The notes beneath the pieces were generated by a model. That model did not search any database, was not told the DNA's origin, and saw only the letters and a list, made by a program, of their open reading frames with translations. A stretch of DNA of 22,526 bases. It comes from Haplomitrium mnioides. Lineage: Eukaryota; Marchantiophyta; Haplomitriopsida; Calobryales. Shown here one piece after another: positions 1 through 8,734 of this stretch (the first letter of the stretch is position 1; the number at the start of each line of letters is the position of its first letter). The stretch lies in contig JBNGIS010010372.1 of NCBI GenBank assembly GCA_049999725.1, positions 1 through 22,526 on the forward strand. The letters run 5' to 3'. Position numbers and translations under genes: made by a program.

Positions 1-475
1 GGAAAGTGGCACAGACTCAGTACGAAGATTGATCAGGCTTGCTGTCGGGAACTGATGAAACCAGCAGGAAGTTGTGGCAGCTTGTCACGGCTACACATGA
101 TGAGGCTGAATAGTCTGAAACTTTGTGTCTGACACCACATTGTGAAGGCTGCACTCTATGTGTTGTGCAGTTGTGATGTGTGTAGGTTTTTCCTAGACTT
201 TTGCAGCTTCCATTTATTTGTTTTGGTGGTTAGTTTTGCTCTCCACAACTTCATGGCTATATTATAATGCATGATTGTCAGCAGCTGATTAAACAGGCAC
301 GGAGTTGTTGCAGCTTGTCACTGCACACATGATGAAGCTTATTGGTGTGACGGGCATGGCATGGGGATGACTGTACTCTTTGTTGCAGTAATTATAGATT
401 TTTTCTAGGCTGTAGAGCTTCCATCTGGCTGCTGGAAATGCTTGTCTGGGTTTTTGTACTCTCCATATCCTTATG
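1..475. repeat. R1: unclassified repeat, tandemly duplicated (units about 1-265 and 268-475)
   Basis: Two diverged units of roughly 210-260 bp follow each other. Shared landmarks in order are a G(T/C)TG-rich start, AGTTGT(G/T)GCAGCTTGTCAC, ACACATGATGA(G/A)GCT, a CACTCT/TACTCT..TTG block, TTTTTCTAG or TTTTCCTAGAC, GCTTCCAT(C/T)T, and a TCTCCA..C.T.ATG end. Unit 1 is much closer to the distant copy at 17475-17677 than to unit 2, so the tandem duplication is probably older than the dispersal. No coding potential is visible. It may be a fragment of an uncharacterised transposon. Positions 476-725 of the same intron show nothing recognisable. Confidence 0.75.
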
Positions 476-725
476 ATTATGGGTGGGATAATTCTTTAAG
501 CCTGGGTTACTTTTGGGCCCAAATTGAAACCTGACACAATCAAATATTTTGGTGATGGTATAAACATATTCTTGTTATTTTATTTTCATTTCAACTGAAA
601 GCTGCCCTTCATTCTTTTGCACTTAGTTGGAATAGGCTGTAATTTCTGCATCTTTCCTTTTGGGAAACAGTTTAGTTGGTTTATATGTAATATTCTAGTC
701 GCATGAGAATTTGGTGATGCTGCAG

Positions 726-794
726 GTGTTAGAATGCTTTGAACTGCAGCCAGAAAATTATGCTTTTTTGGAGCTCATTCCCCTCTTTCCAAAG
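726..794 (+). CDS. THO2: THO2 exon (first exon in window)
   Basis: The acceptor is ...GCTGCAG before 726 and the donor GTGATT begins at 795; the exon is phase 0 on both sides. It encodes 23 residues starting VLECFELQPENYAFLEL and ending IPLFPK, a leucine-rich helix pair found at this place in plant THO2. The next exon continues directly with SH.., as in the family. No start codon is implied; upstream exons lie outside the window. Confidence 0.88.
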
Positions 795-1078
795 GTGATT
801 CACAGAATAGTTTGTCAATTCATAGTAGGCAATTTATTATTTATTTTTCTTATACAGCTTTTTGTTTTAAAACATTAGTTGTTAAACCAAAGGAATAGAG
901 GAATTTACTGACAGATTGTTTTTGCAAGACAATTGTGCCAGGCTTTGCTCTAAGAAGGTTGTCTGCAGATTTTTTATGATGCATGCTGTACGTTCAAGCA
1001 ATTGCAGCCTATTAACAATACTTTTAAAGGAAACAGTTGAATAAATATGGCTAATTAGTGATGATGGTCGTAAAACAG

Positions 1079-1212
1079 TCCCACACGTCGCATATTCTTG
1101 GATTCAAGTTCCAGTATTATCAACGTCCTGAAGTTGAAGATTCGGTGCCTTCTGGATTGTATAGATTAGCTGCAACACTCATCAAGGAAGATTTCATTGA
1201 CCTTGATAGCAT
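1079..1212 (+). CDS. THO2: THO2 exon (GFKFQYYQR block)
   Basis: The acceptor AAAACAG ends at 1078 and the donor GTATGT starts at 1213. The exon encodes [19 protein letters not shown] and on through [20 protein letters not shown], ending with two bases (AT) of an Ile codon completed by the next exon. The block is strongly conserved in plant THO2. The 284-bp intron before it (795-1078) holds no recognisable feature. Confidence 0.92.
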
Positions 1213-1325
1213 GTATGTCTCCTGATTCTTCAGTACAATCTTGATGACTTTTGGATTTATCTTATGGACTTTTTTTGGCAGAGCAACCCTGGATTGTCTT
1301 ATAATGTTGACAGTAGTTTCTTCAG

Positions 1326-1401
1326 ATATGCCCATTTACTACCTAAGGATGAAGATGCTTTGGAGCAATATGAAGGAATATCAAAGAAACGTATGGATGA
1401 G
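1326..1401 (+). CDS. THO2: THO2 exon (YAHLLPKDE block)
   Basis: The acceptor TTCTTCAG ends at 1325 and the donor GTGATT begins at 1402. The first base completes the Ile codon left by the previous exon, then YAHLLPKDEDALEQYEGIS and KKRMDE follow; the exon ends in phase 0. An open frame continues into the 113-bp upstream intron and past the donor, but those residues do not resemble THO2, so the spliced reading is preferred. Confidence 0.92.
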
Positions 1402-1559
1402 GTGATTTCTAAAATCACTTTTTCAAAGTTTCTGGGTGCCATGTATTCTGTTACTTTGGTTAGTGAATATGCTGACACTGGTTTCATTCCAACCTATGAG
1501 AACAAGAGTTACCTTTGGAATTCATTTGTTACAACATACTTGTGCTCCCTGACTTTTAG

Positions 1560-1753
1560 GCAAACAAGATCGGCAAAATAAATCTGGCTGCAACAGGAAA
1601 AGACTTAATGGAGGAAGAAAAACCAGGGGATGTCACCATATATTTGTATGCGGCATTGGATATGGAAATTGAAGCTGTCGCAGAGCGCTCTCCAGAGCTT
1701 GTGACCAATCAAAAGTTAGGCCTTTTGAATGGGTTCCTCTCAGTTGATGATTG
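1560..1753 (+). CDS. THO2: THO2 exon (NKIGKINLAATGKDL block)
   Basis: The acceptor CTTTTAG ends at 1559 and the donor GTAAGC starts at 1754. It encodes ANKIGKINLAATGKDLMEE, an acidic stretch, YAALDMEIEAVAERSPEL and LGLLNGFLSVDD plus the first two bases of Trp. This is among the best conserved parts of plant THO2 and is the strongest evidence for the assignment. A Tyr (TIYLYAAL) stands where Asp or another polar residue is usual; this is minor. Confidence 0.93.
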
Positions 1754-2360
1754 GTAAGCTAGTCATTCCATTTTAACTGCTTTGTGCAAGTTTGGAAACA
1801 ATTACAGAGAATTGTTCCTTTCTCTATAGCACAGAACTAGATGTGGGTCATAGCAGTTTCTAGGGTCATTAATAGAAGCTAGACAAATGAATCAAATAGA
1901 TTCTTCTTCCATCTCAGTAAGGAACTAGAGTAGAAAAAGACTCTAGCCTGAAAAAGAACGTTTTTCGAGTACAGAAAAAAAAGCTTGGTGTGACATTAGT
2001 TAGATGGGAGAAAGATCAGTGAAAAGAACAGAAGGATATTCTTGAAGCTTTTGATATGATCTGGGGTACTAGGCATCAACTGTGTTTTTGATGATAGGAC
2101 TGCCATTTGGAACTATAGCGTTTATTCTTTGTGAAGCTTTGGTTAGTTCCCAAAATGATTGAATTTTTATTTTCTTTCCCTTGACCTGTATTTTGGTGAA
2201 ACTCTAGCTTTCTTGTTTGAAAGTGAATACTGGTTCGCTTTTGGGCAAAAAAAGGAAATGAAAAAGAAAAAGAGTTTGCAACATACATAAATTAGTGTTG
2301 GATGCAGAGCATCTTCTATGTCCCAGATACTATGTCCCTGATGGGAAGTGATTTCGTTCC

Positions 2361-2480
2361 ATATGAATTGAATTGCTTTTAGTCCCAAACCAACCGAAGG
2401 CGACAGGGACTGAGTACATAGGGCACCAAGGTGTGAGCACAGTAGCAGTAAACAATAAAACTGTAAAGCGAAGGAGAAAT
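2361..2480 (-). mobile_element. Old LINE-A 3' UTR remnant
   Basis: The order of landmarks matches the better preserved copies at 2664 and 3817: an AATTGAATTG tail, AGTCC..A.CCA.CC, GGGACTGAGTACA, GCACCAAG.GTG, GTAGCAGTAA. Many substitutions separate it from them, so it is an older insertion. No coding part remains. A search with a LINE-A consensus would settle how far it extends to the right. Confidence 0.5.
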
Positions 2481-2659
2481 AAGAGGAACAGAGCGAGTCC
2501 ATCCTCACAGAAATAGCCAGTACCTCTAACTCTAACCCCAACTTTAAATCTAAACCAATAGAGGCAGCAGATAGCCATCATGTTCCTTGTTGAACTGGAC
2601 TGTGTGGATTGGAGTGTAGGAATAGAAGCTCCCAAAGCAAGCCGGCATTGGTCTGGGTA

Positions 2660-2945
2660 GTTAAGAATAAAATAGAATAGAATTAGATTAAAGTCCAGAG
2701 CCAGCCCTTGGCCTATAAGGACTGAGTACAATGCGCACAAGAGTGCGGAGGGATGCAAAAACAGAAGTAGTAAGCTAAAATATGTTTAACTGAGAACAGT
2801 TGAGCGGGGACAAACCCGCTTGTGAGTAGTATGCTCGCTCTCTCGCCTCTAGTCACTATGTCTAATCTGCCTATTTCTGAGATCTAAGCAGCATGAGTTC
2901 CCGAAAGAAGAGTGCCAGCCAGCGTTGATCATGATATTTGAGAAC
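2660..2945 (-). mobile_element. LINE-A 3' UTR copy, 5'-truncated, pentamer tail
   Basis: Read on the - strand, the copy starts at the very end of the LINE-A reading frame (TTCTCAAATATCATGATC), passes through the whole 3' UTR including the roughly 77-nt block at 2851-2927, and ends with CTGGCTCTGGACTTTAATCT and an (ATTCT)-type tail at about 2664-2684. It aligns along its length with 3822-4083. 5' truncation is the normal outcome of target-primed reverse transcription. Confidence 0.8.
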
Positions 2946-3205
2946 TTCATGGCTATCCCTGAACATTGTTAATAATGGGAATGCAAGCTCTGGATATGGT
3001 CATTTGATTTTTTTCATAGGTACAGCTGTATGGCCAAAACAATTTGGGACTTCGGAACCTTGGTGTTGATTTATTTTTTAAACGCATACTTGTTTATCTC
3101 AAGTAAGCTTGTTGGTTTGGAATGATAATTAATCAAGTCACTTAATCCTATTGACTAGTGTGCTCATTTGTTCCTGATGCTATGTATTTTGAACATGGGT
3201 TGCAG

Positions 3206-3286
3206 GTCTCATGCATATGTTCTGTTTGAGCGCCTTGCGTCCTTGAACCCAGTCGCTCATCCTCAAATATGTGATGGTTTGTCAAG
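3206..3286 (+). CDS. THO2: THO2 exon (LFERLASLNPVAH block)
   Basis: The acceptor GGTTGCAG ends at 3205 and the donor GTAAAT starts at 3287. The first base finishes the Trp codon, then SHAYVLFERLASLNPVAHPQ and ICDGLS follow, ending with AG of an Arg codon. The unfinished codon requires one base from the next exon, which decides the far acceptor at 15240, almost 12 kb downstream. Confidence 0.92.
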
Positions 3287-3521
3287 GTAAATTTGTACAC
3301 AGTGGCAAAACTGATATTGTTTAGAAATTTGGAATTTGGTTACTAGGTCAGAGTTGTGTGCACATATGGCCTTAGGGCTGGTTTGGGACTATAGTCAAAG
3401 TTTTGTTCTATTCTATTGAACATAAGTCAATAGTGGCGGAAAATTTTTAGACATTTTTTCTGTCTAATTATAAGATAAATCTATCTAGCAAAGGGAAACT
3501 AAGCATCCAAATACTGGACAG

Positions 3522-3779
3522 TTAATTACTGATTGTATTCATGAGGATATGGGTCTTAGTGAGGAACCTCTTGAGGGGTTTCTCACCACGTTCAGCCACA
3601 TGGCAGGAGTTAGAGGGCTTCAATATTTCTGCTCCATATGGTGCTGTTGGAACAACAAAGGTATGGAAGAGGTCGATTCTCATGGGTATATGCCATATAT
3701 CTTCTATCTTGCACCAGCTATTATTTGGCATAGGCTGAAGAGACCAGCTGTAATCCTGCGTTTGGCTCCAAAACTCCAA
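3522..3779 (-). pseudogene. LINE-A reverse transcriptase C-terminal (thumb) fragment
   Basis: The - strand encodes IDLFHTFVVPTAPYGAEIL, which matches the conserved stretch just after the RT palm in many LINEs (K..LF.T.V.P...YGAEIW), followed by EKPLKRFLT. The EKPLKRFLT stretch also occurs at the start of the next copy (4723-4780), so both belong to the same family. Only about 85 residues remain; the fragment has no catalytic residues. Confidence 0.65.
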
Positions 3780-3796
3780 ACTCCAAAAGTGGGCAG

Positions 3797-3816
3797 GAAT
3801 GAATGAATGAATGAAT
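3797..3816 (+). repeat. (GAAT)5 microsatellite at the LINE-A tail
   Basis: Five perfect GAAT units directly abut the 3' end of the LINE-A copy at 3817-4790 (TTCGATTTAAAGTCCAGAGC follows). It probably reflects the simple-repeat tail that this LINE family adds; other copies carry an ATTCT-type tail. Confidence 0.85.
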
Positions 3817-4790
3817 TCGATTTAAAGTCCAGAGCCAGCCCTACAGGCCATAAGGACTGAGAGTACAATGCACACAAGAGTGCCGAGGGGTGCAAAAACC
3901 AAAGTAGTAAGCTTAAAATTGTAAAATTGAAAGTCAGTTGAGGGGGGACAAACCCACTTGTGAGTCATATGCTCACTCTCGTAACTAATCTCTATGTCTA
4001 ATCTGTCTGGTTCTGAGATTTAAGCAGCATGAGTTCCCGAAAGAAGAGTGCCAGCCAATGTTGAACCTGATATTTGAGAAATTGTTGTACTGTCACATTC
4101 TGTTCTACAAAAAGTCCATGATACCTTCCCCGGATTTCATAGTACCTTGGGCAACAGAAGATGATGTGGTGTTCATCTTCCGTGACCTGTAGATTGCACT
4201 GGAGGCACAGCAGCTTCTCAGGTCAGATTTTGTGGTCAATCTTGGACCATTTGGCTGTTTTACATCTCAGGGGATGGGATCCAGTACGAAGTTGTATGAT
4301 GGTGTGGACCAAATTGAGTGACATGTAACTCATCAAGTATTGCTGGATTTGCCTTGAGGGAGTGTTGTTGATGAGTGTGTTGTACTTGATAGTTCGGGAT
4401 GCTGCACTGTAGGATTGCCATATGACTGTGAAGTAGTGTGTTGATAGATGGTCCATGAGCATATTTCCTGATTGTTTAGGAAGGTTTTCTGTGTCCAGTC
4501 CCCATCTTTTGAGCCATTTCTGGCATTGATTGTACCAATTTGTGGGGTCTCCAGGAGCTGCCTGACGAGATGCCTCCATAGCCATTGCTGGTATCTGGAC
4601 GGTGTAGTGTCTTGAATCGATTGCAGGTATGTGACAAGTTTCATCATTATGTGTGCCTCAATGGGTATCACACCAAATTCAGCTGCCAGGATGTGTAGAG
4701 GTGTGGTGGTGTGTACATTGGCTAATCTAGTGAGGAACCTCTTGAGGGGTTTCTCACCATGTTTCAGCCACATGGCTGGTCCGATCTCTG
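3817..4790 (-). mobile_element. LINE-A copy, 5'-truncated: RT C-terminus, CCHC-like C-terminal domain, 3' UTR
   Basis: On the - strand the copy runs from EKPLKRFLTRLANVH, through IEAHIMMKLVTYLQSIQD, NWYNQCQKWLKRWGLDTEN and LINNTPSRQIQQYLMSYMSL, to a zinc-type end CLQCNLQVTEDEHHIIFCC (C-x2-C, then H and Cys), and then the 3' UTR. The reading frame is broken (two overlapping frames, 4333-4773 and 4223-4585, plus an in-frame TGA after DHKI), so it is not functional. The block at about 3984-4067 corresponds to 2851-2927 of the other copy. Neither the RT active site nor the endonuclease is present. Confidence 0.85.
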
Positions 4791-5471
4791 GGCAACAACT
4801 TGCAGAAGGTGAAGCAGCTATCCTGGAGGAATGTGAAGAAAGTGAGGAAAAGGCATTGCAATCTGTGGGAAGTCACAGAGATTCTGAAGACCGATTGTCA
4901 GGCTTGGAAAATGGGAGGTAAGGCAAAAGTTGTTCCTGAGCAAGAATGAACGAGTATCAGGCAGGCCATAAAAAGGGATGATGCTAAACAGTGGGAGCAG
5001 ACTACGAAAGAGGAGTACCAATCCTTGATACAGATTGGGACGTGGATTCCAAAAGATTCACCAGAAGGCAGAAAAGCCATTGGGTGCAAGTAGGCATTGG
5101 GAGCTTAAGGATGGAGCTGCAGTCATGGAGTCACAAGTACAAAGCATGCCTGGCAGCCTAGGGATATATCCAGAAGGAAGGTATCGTTTTTTAGGAACAT
5201 TCGCCCCAGTGGTGGTGAAGCTGATGTCAATCTGCGGCTAACTGGCCATTGAGGCAGATATGGACAAGAAAGTCCATCAGATGGAGGTGAAGTCAGGTTT
5301 CCTGAATGAAGATCTCATGGAAGAGATCTGTATGGTGCAACCTGCAGGGTTTGAGGCACCTGATAAGGAACACAAGGTATTATTTGAGGTGTGGAAATAA
5401 AGTTTCTGCTTCCTGTCCAAAAAAATGAAAAAAAAAGATGAGGATATACAGCAACATGCGATAAGTGGGAG
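4791..5471 (+). pseudogene. Ty1/copia pol remnant (end of integrase/linker and N-terminal RT), internally deleted
   Basis: On the + strand, in several frames, an acidic linker and a RxSxRLSGLEN box are followed by QWEQ..KEEYQSLIQIGTW, then ETFAPVV-like and KSGFLNEDLMEEIC, VQPAGFEAPDKEHKV. This is the standard order of copia RT up to the block that follows the first catalytic Asp. The rest of RT (YVDD) and RNase H are missing: about 70 bp of A-rich sequence leads straight to a polypurine tract (about 5463-5471, AGTGGGAG) abutting an LTR. Several stops interrupt it. It is less well preserved than the element at 17678-22526. Confidence 0.8.
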
Positions 5472-6160
5472 TGTTGGAAATGTATCTTTGCTGCTGTATA
5501 TAGCTGTAACTAACAGATTGTTAGTTATGACTAAGCTAGCCATGTTAGCTTGGCCTTTATTTGTTAAGGGGGGACAGCCATCACTTAAAGCTTAGGAGGA
5601 TCCCTTAAATACTGGCACATGCGACTCATGCCTGGGCAACCACGACCAGGTGGCTCTCCTGCATGGTAGTTGACATGCCCCTTGTATTATTGCAGGCATT
5701 CATTTGTATGCAGCGCAAGCTGCATTCCTTTCTATATAAACAATGAGGACCCATATTTGGGTTCAGCCAGTGTTGGCATAGTTCCTCTGGCTCCATATTT
5801 GTGGAGACTGCAGCATCGTGACCTTGTTTGCTGCATCTTCAGACTATCGCGTTTAGAGCAGCGGCAGCATTTTTGATGATAAAGCTTACTGCAGAAATTG
5901 CATCTTATCCTAGATGTGATTTCCTTCCATCTCTTCGAAGCTGATTTCTGGAGCATCGCAATATTGATTCCTGGTGTATTGCGACCTGATTTCTGGCGAT
6001 TGTCGAGTCTGATCTCAGCTGTCTCCTTAGACACACATTTTGTGTTAAGCAAGCTCTCTCGACAGCCTCTCAACTCTTCATCTGGATATTTGAAGTTTAC
6101 TTTCCATTATTCAGTTGGTATGTTGGAAACTTGCTTTGGTGTAAGATGTCACAGCTGAAC
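5472..6160 (+). mobile_element. 3' LTR of the decayed + strand copia element
   Basis: It begins TGTTGGAAATGTATCTTTGC immediately after a purine tract, as copia 3' LTRs do. A TATATAAA box lies 261 bp in. Positions 5930-6020 contain degenerate short repeats of a TGATTTCTGG motif. The right border is not certain: no clean CA-ending inverted terminus was found, and 6160 is a best guess (GCTGAACA). The region shows no coding potential; the open stretches in it are incidental. Confidence 0.6.
5733..5740 (+). promoter_or_regulatory. TATA box of the + strand copia LTR (U3 promoter)
   Basis: TATATAAA, 261 bp from the LTR start, in the position expected for the retrotransposon promoter. Activity is not inferred, since the element is a remnant. 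Confidence 0.5.
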
Positions 6161-6232
6161 ACTGGCTGTTCCCTAAAGGACTGATGTGAGGGCTACCAGG
6201 CTAATTAGTATAAAATAAAAAACAAAGTATTT

Positions 6233-6312
6233 CAAAAAATATTTCTCCCAGGGTTTTTCCTTGTGAAGGACTGTAAATATTATCCTGAGCAGGATCTGTT
6301 CACCCAATCTGG
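6233..6312. repeat. R2 repeat, copy 1
   Basis: Shares with 8733-8811 the series CAAA(G/A)AAATA(C/T)TTC(T)CCCAGG, CCTTG.GAAGGACTGTA, ATCCTG/ATCCTTG..CAGGATCT and CACTCTAGC/CAATCTGGC. Both copies lie just right of a copia LTR-like sequence and left of LINE sequence. The nature of the repeat is unknown. Confidence 0.6.
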
Positions 6313-6317
6313 CATTT

Positions 6318-7441
6318 GCTCAGGATCTGAGCTTCCAATTGTATTGGTACTCAACGGTTCTCCCTACCACTCTTGCCACAGCAAAAACTCCTTCGAGCTT
6401 TAAACCCAATCCCTGGTTCAACAGCAATGCAAGAGAAACACTATCCCAGTGGAAGCAAAAGATACAAAAGGGAGTACCAATGCAAAAATCCAAGAAGCAC
6501 TCCATGCATGTCAGAAATGTAGAAGAGAACTATGCACCACCTGGATGGCTCAAATGCTTCCCCAGCTCATCATGCACAAGAAACACCAGCCATACAAATT
6601 CCTTTCATCTCTAAAGGGCAAGCAAGACCAGCTCCAGTTACATGACCTCCAAGACTGGCAGAAGTATAGAAACAAGCTCTACCATTCTACATCAGTTATA
6701 CCTACCACTCCTTGGACCAATAGAAAACCCACAGATGATGTCTTCAACACTGGAAAGGTACTTGCTATGATCAAGAAACTACACAGCAAACCCTTTCACT
6801 CTCTAGTGCTCCAAGCCCGAATGCTTAAAGGAGGGGATTCCCTGCAGAATGGAAGCTCTACTATCATTCAAATCCACAAATCTGGAGACGAAATCCAACA
6901 CACCAAGTATTGAACAATCATTCTCAGCCCAGTATTCCCCAAACTCTTTGGGGCCACACTAAACTTCAAAATCACACAATTAAGCAAAATACAACAGCTA
7001 AGATCTCAAGGACAAGCAGGGTTTTGGGATCATTTCGGGATCATTTCTCAATGACTGACCATCTTGTCACCATCTGCACCATAATAGAGTGGCATAAACA
7101 TGTGGAAGGTATATATTGCTGCTTTGTAGATTTTCAGAAAGCCTTCAACTGAGTACCACATAACAAACTCTGGTCCAGATCACAAGAGCTAAACCTAGCA
7201 ACTGATGGGATCACAGCCATCCATATCTTGTATGAAAAAGTTTTGGCATGCGTCCGCACTCAGCAGGGTATGTGTCAAAGCCTATCCACTGCAACATCAG
7301 CGCCAAGCAGTGCTGCTCACTTTCTCCAAACCTATTTGGTCTGTTCATCAACAAACTGGACACAGTAATGTTCAATATGTGTGCAATCTACTTGTCAAGA
7401 TCATTGGTATTCTCTTGTCTGCAGCTGACATTGTTCTCATG
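6318..7441 (+). pseudogene. LINE-A fragment: post-endonuclease linker and RT, catalytic box destroyed
   Basis: The first part (TPSSFKPNPWFNSNARE and following) matches residues after the endonuclease in the LINE-A copy at 12357-13661. RT blocks then follow: FRDHFSMTDHLVTICTIIEW, GIYCCFVDFQKAFN, VLACVRTQQGM, CCSLSPNLFGLFINKL and, at 7409-7441, ILLSAADIVLMS. The last is the RT catalytic FADD box with Phe and the first Asp replaced by Ser and Ala (7418-7429), so the enzyme could not work. Frameshifts and an in-frame stop (after VDFQKAFN, at 7150-7152) confirm decay. It ends abruptly at about 7441, where L1-type ORF1 sequence continues in the same frame. Confidence 0.8.
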
Positions 7442-7974
7442 TCCTTGTTTGATCCCAACTCAGAAGTGAAGAGAGCAGCTCCAAAATGGATCACCTTGCT
7501 TTTTGTCCCAGAGGAATTTCGTAACCAGATCTCCAGGATGGCAGAGAGTTATGGGAAGAGAGAGACACATGTCAGATTCTGTGTAGAGTTGGATGCCTCA
7601 GGCCGAGTGGTGACTACAACAGATCTTAAAGAGTCGGGGGCAAGCGATTAATCCAAGAAGTGGAATATGATGGAATTCCTCTAAGGTGTCTTGGGTGTTG
7701 CAGCCTTGACCACTTCATCAGAGACTGTCACATGGGGCACATCCCTAGCTGGTCCAAGAAACAAAAGGGGGAGAACCTGCGAAGCAAAGGTAGGGCCAAT
7801 CTAGTCACGACTACTCAAGCCACCATTTGTTCTTCTCCAGCAAGGAGGGCTGGCTGTAACTTGGGAGCTACCGAGGCCCTGCCTGAGACCTTGACTACAG
7901 CAGGACTCTTCGTGGAGAAGTCACTGACGGAGCTGACCCTAATGAAAGTCGTTTGTCGAAATTCTCAGGATTGA
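7442..7974 (+). pseudogene. L1-type ORF1 fragment with CCHC zinc knuckle
   Basis: APKWITLLFVPEEFRNQ and THVRFCVELDASGRVV resemble the DUF4283-type region of plant L1 ORF1 (nucleic-acid binding). A frameshift near 7648 leads to VEYDGIPLRCLGCCSLDH and FIRDC; the C-x2-C-x4-H-x4-C knuckle is at 7687-7728 with all four ligands. In its left part the frame is fused with the end of the LINE-A RT fragment. After 7740 the sequence is basic and Ser/Thr-rich, then stops at 7972-7974. Positions 7975-8047 show nothing further. Confidence 0.75.
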
Positions 7975-8047
7975 CCAAACTGTAACTTCAAAACTGATGT
8001 ATCACTTATTTGAAAGAGGACAATGCAGTCAAAAACTTCCTCCCGAT

Positions 8048-8734
8048 TGTTGGAATCTGGGATGAAATAAAAAAGCGGGGCTTCTTAGATAAGGGGCTCC
8101 TTGTTTTGTGCGGTGATGCAGCAGAAGGTGGTCTGCATTTCCTCGCAATAGCAGAACAAACAGGGTTGTGTATCTGCTCTTTTGCGTTAGCAAAAACATG
8201 GGCGCCTTCTCCTTCGTGCAGATGAACAGATAGCAAAAAATAACAGGCATCTTCTCTTATGTGATAGCAGAACGTGCAGATGAATGGCTTAAGCAGGAAA
8301 CAATGGAACATAAAAATATGCAATGGCTGTTTCATGACCCTCCTGAGTGATATGAATTTGAGAGGATGCCTCAAATGGGTCCTCTGTTGATTTATATACC
8401 TGTATCAATACCATCATGCTGGAAACAATGGGTGCCCAGGTATCAAACAGTAGGCAGGACAGGTTGCTCGATGCAATCTGTTTGGTGGAGAAGATCAGCA
8501 CACCCATATGGACAGGAGCAGCTTCACCTGCTGCAGATTCATGAATCCTGCTACAATGCAATGGATTTTACGAATGTGCGTGCAAAATCCTTAATGTTGA
8601 GACAAAAAACCAATTGTCTCATGAAACTCCCTGGTGTTGACACGTGTCACCTCCAGGTGCTTCCACATGTTAGTCTCTCCAGAAATGCATCTAAATTAGT
8701 TAGCATCTAGTGAGGAAACTAAAAAAATTCAACA
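8048..8734 (-). mobile_element. Degenerate solo LTR (copia), related to the LTR at 17678-18584
   Basis: Positions 8361-8720 align with 18178-18535: GAGGATGC, TTATATAC, CAATACCA.CAT..TGCTGGA, ATGGACA(A/G)GAGC, CTGGTGTTGACAC(A/G)TGTCACC, CCAGGTG..TCCACATG and a CTAGTTAG-like block. Both sequences have TGTTGG at the left and TTCAACA or TTTTCAACA at the right edge. The left part (8048-8360) lacks the clear minisatellite and aligns poorly. No internal retrotransposon sequence touches either side, hence solo LTR. No target-site duplication was identified. It interrupts the L1-type LINE, so it is younger than that insertion. Confidence 0.6.
8391..8399 (-). promoter_or_regulatory. TATA box of the solo LTR
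   Basis: On the - strand GGTATATAAATC lies about 335 bp from the LTR start, the counterpart of the TATA-like stretch at 18209-18216 in the full element. Conservation of this segment between two diverged LTRs supports its role as the U3 promoter. Confidence 0.4.

Larger units (their letters stand above)
1754..3205 (+). other. THO2 intron, 1452 bp, with LINE 3' ends
   Basis: GT at 1754 and AG ending at 3205. Positions 1754-2360 show no gene, repeat or structure I can name beyond short A-rich runs. Positions 2361-2945 hold two - strand LINE-A 3' ends (separate entries). Positions 2946-3205 are ordinary T-rich intron leading to a normal acceptor. Confidence 0.85.

Noticed and set aside
1264-1581. 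A separate 105-codon protein on the + strand
   Set aside because: It is the THO2 exon 1326-1401 read through into both introns; flanking residues do not match the family and splice sites explain it.
2167-2758. - strand open stretches with hydrophobic segments (possible membrane proteins)
   Set aside because: They lie in intron and LINE-A 3' UTR copies; the stretch starting MHPSALLCALYS recurs at 3704-3895 because the repeat recurs, and it has no homology I recognise.
5670-6158. Open stretches within the copia LTR as host genes
   Set aside because: Overlap on both strands, no conserved motif, and a TATA box and LTR start explain the region.
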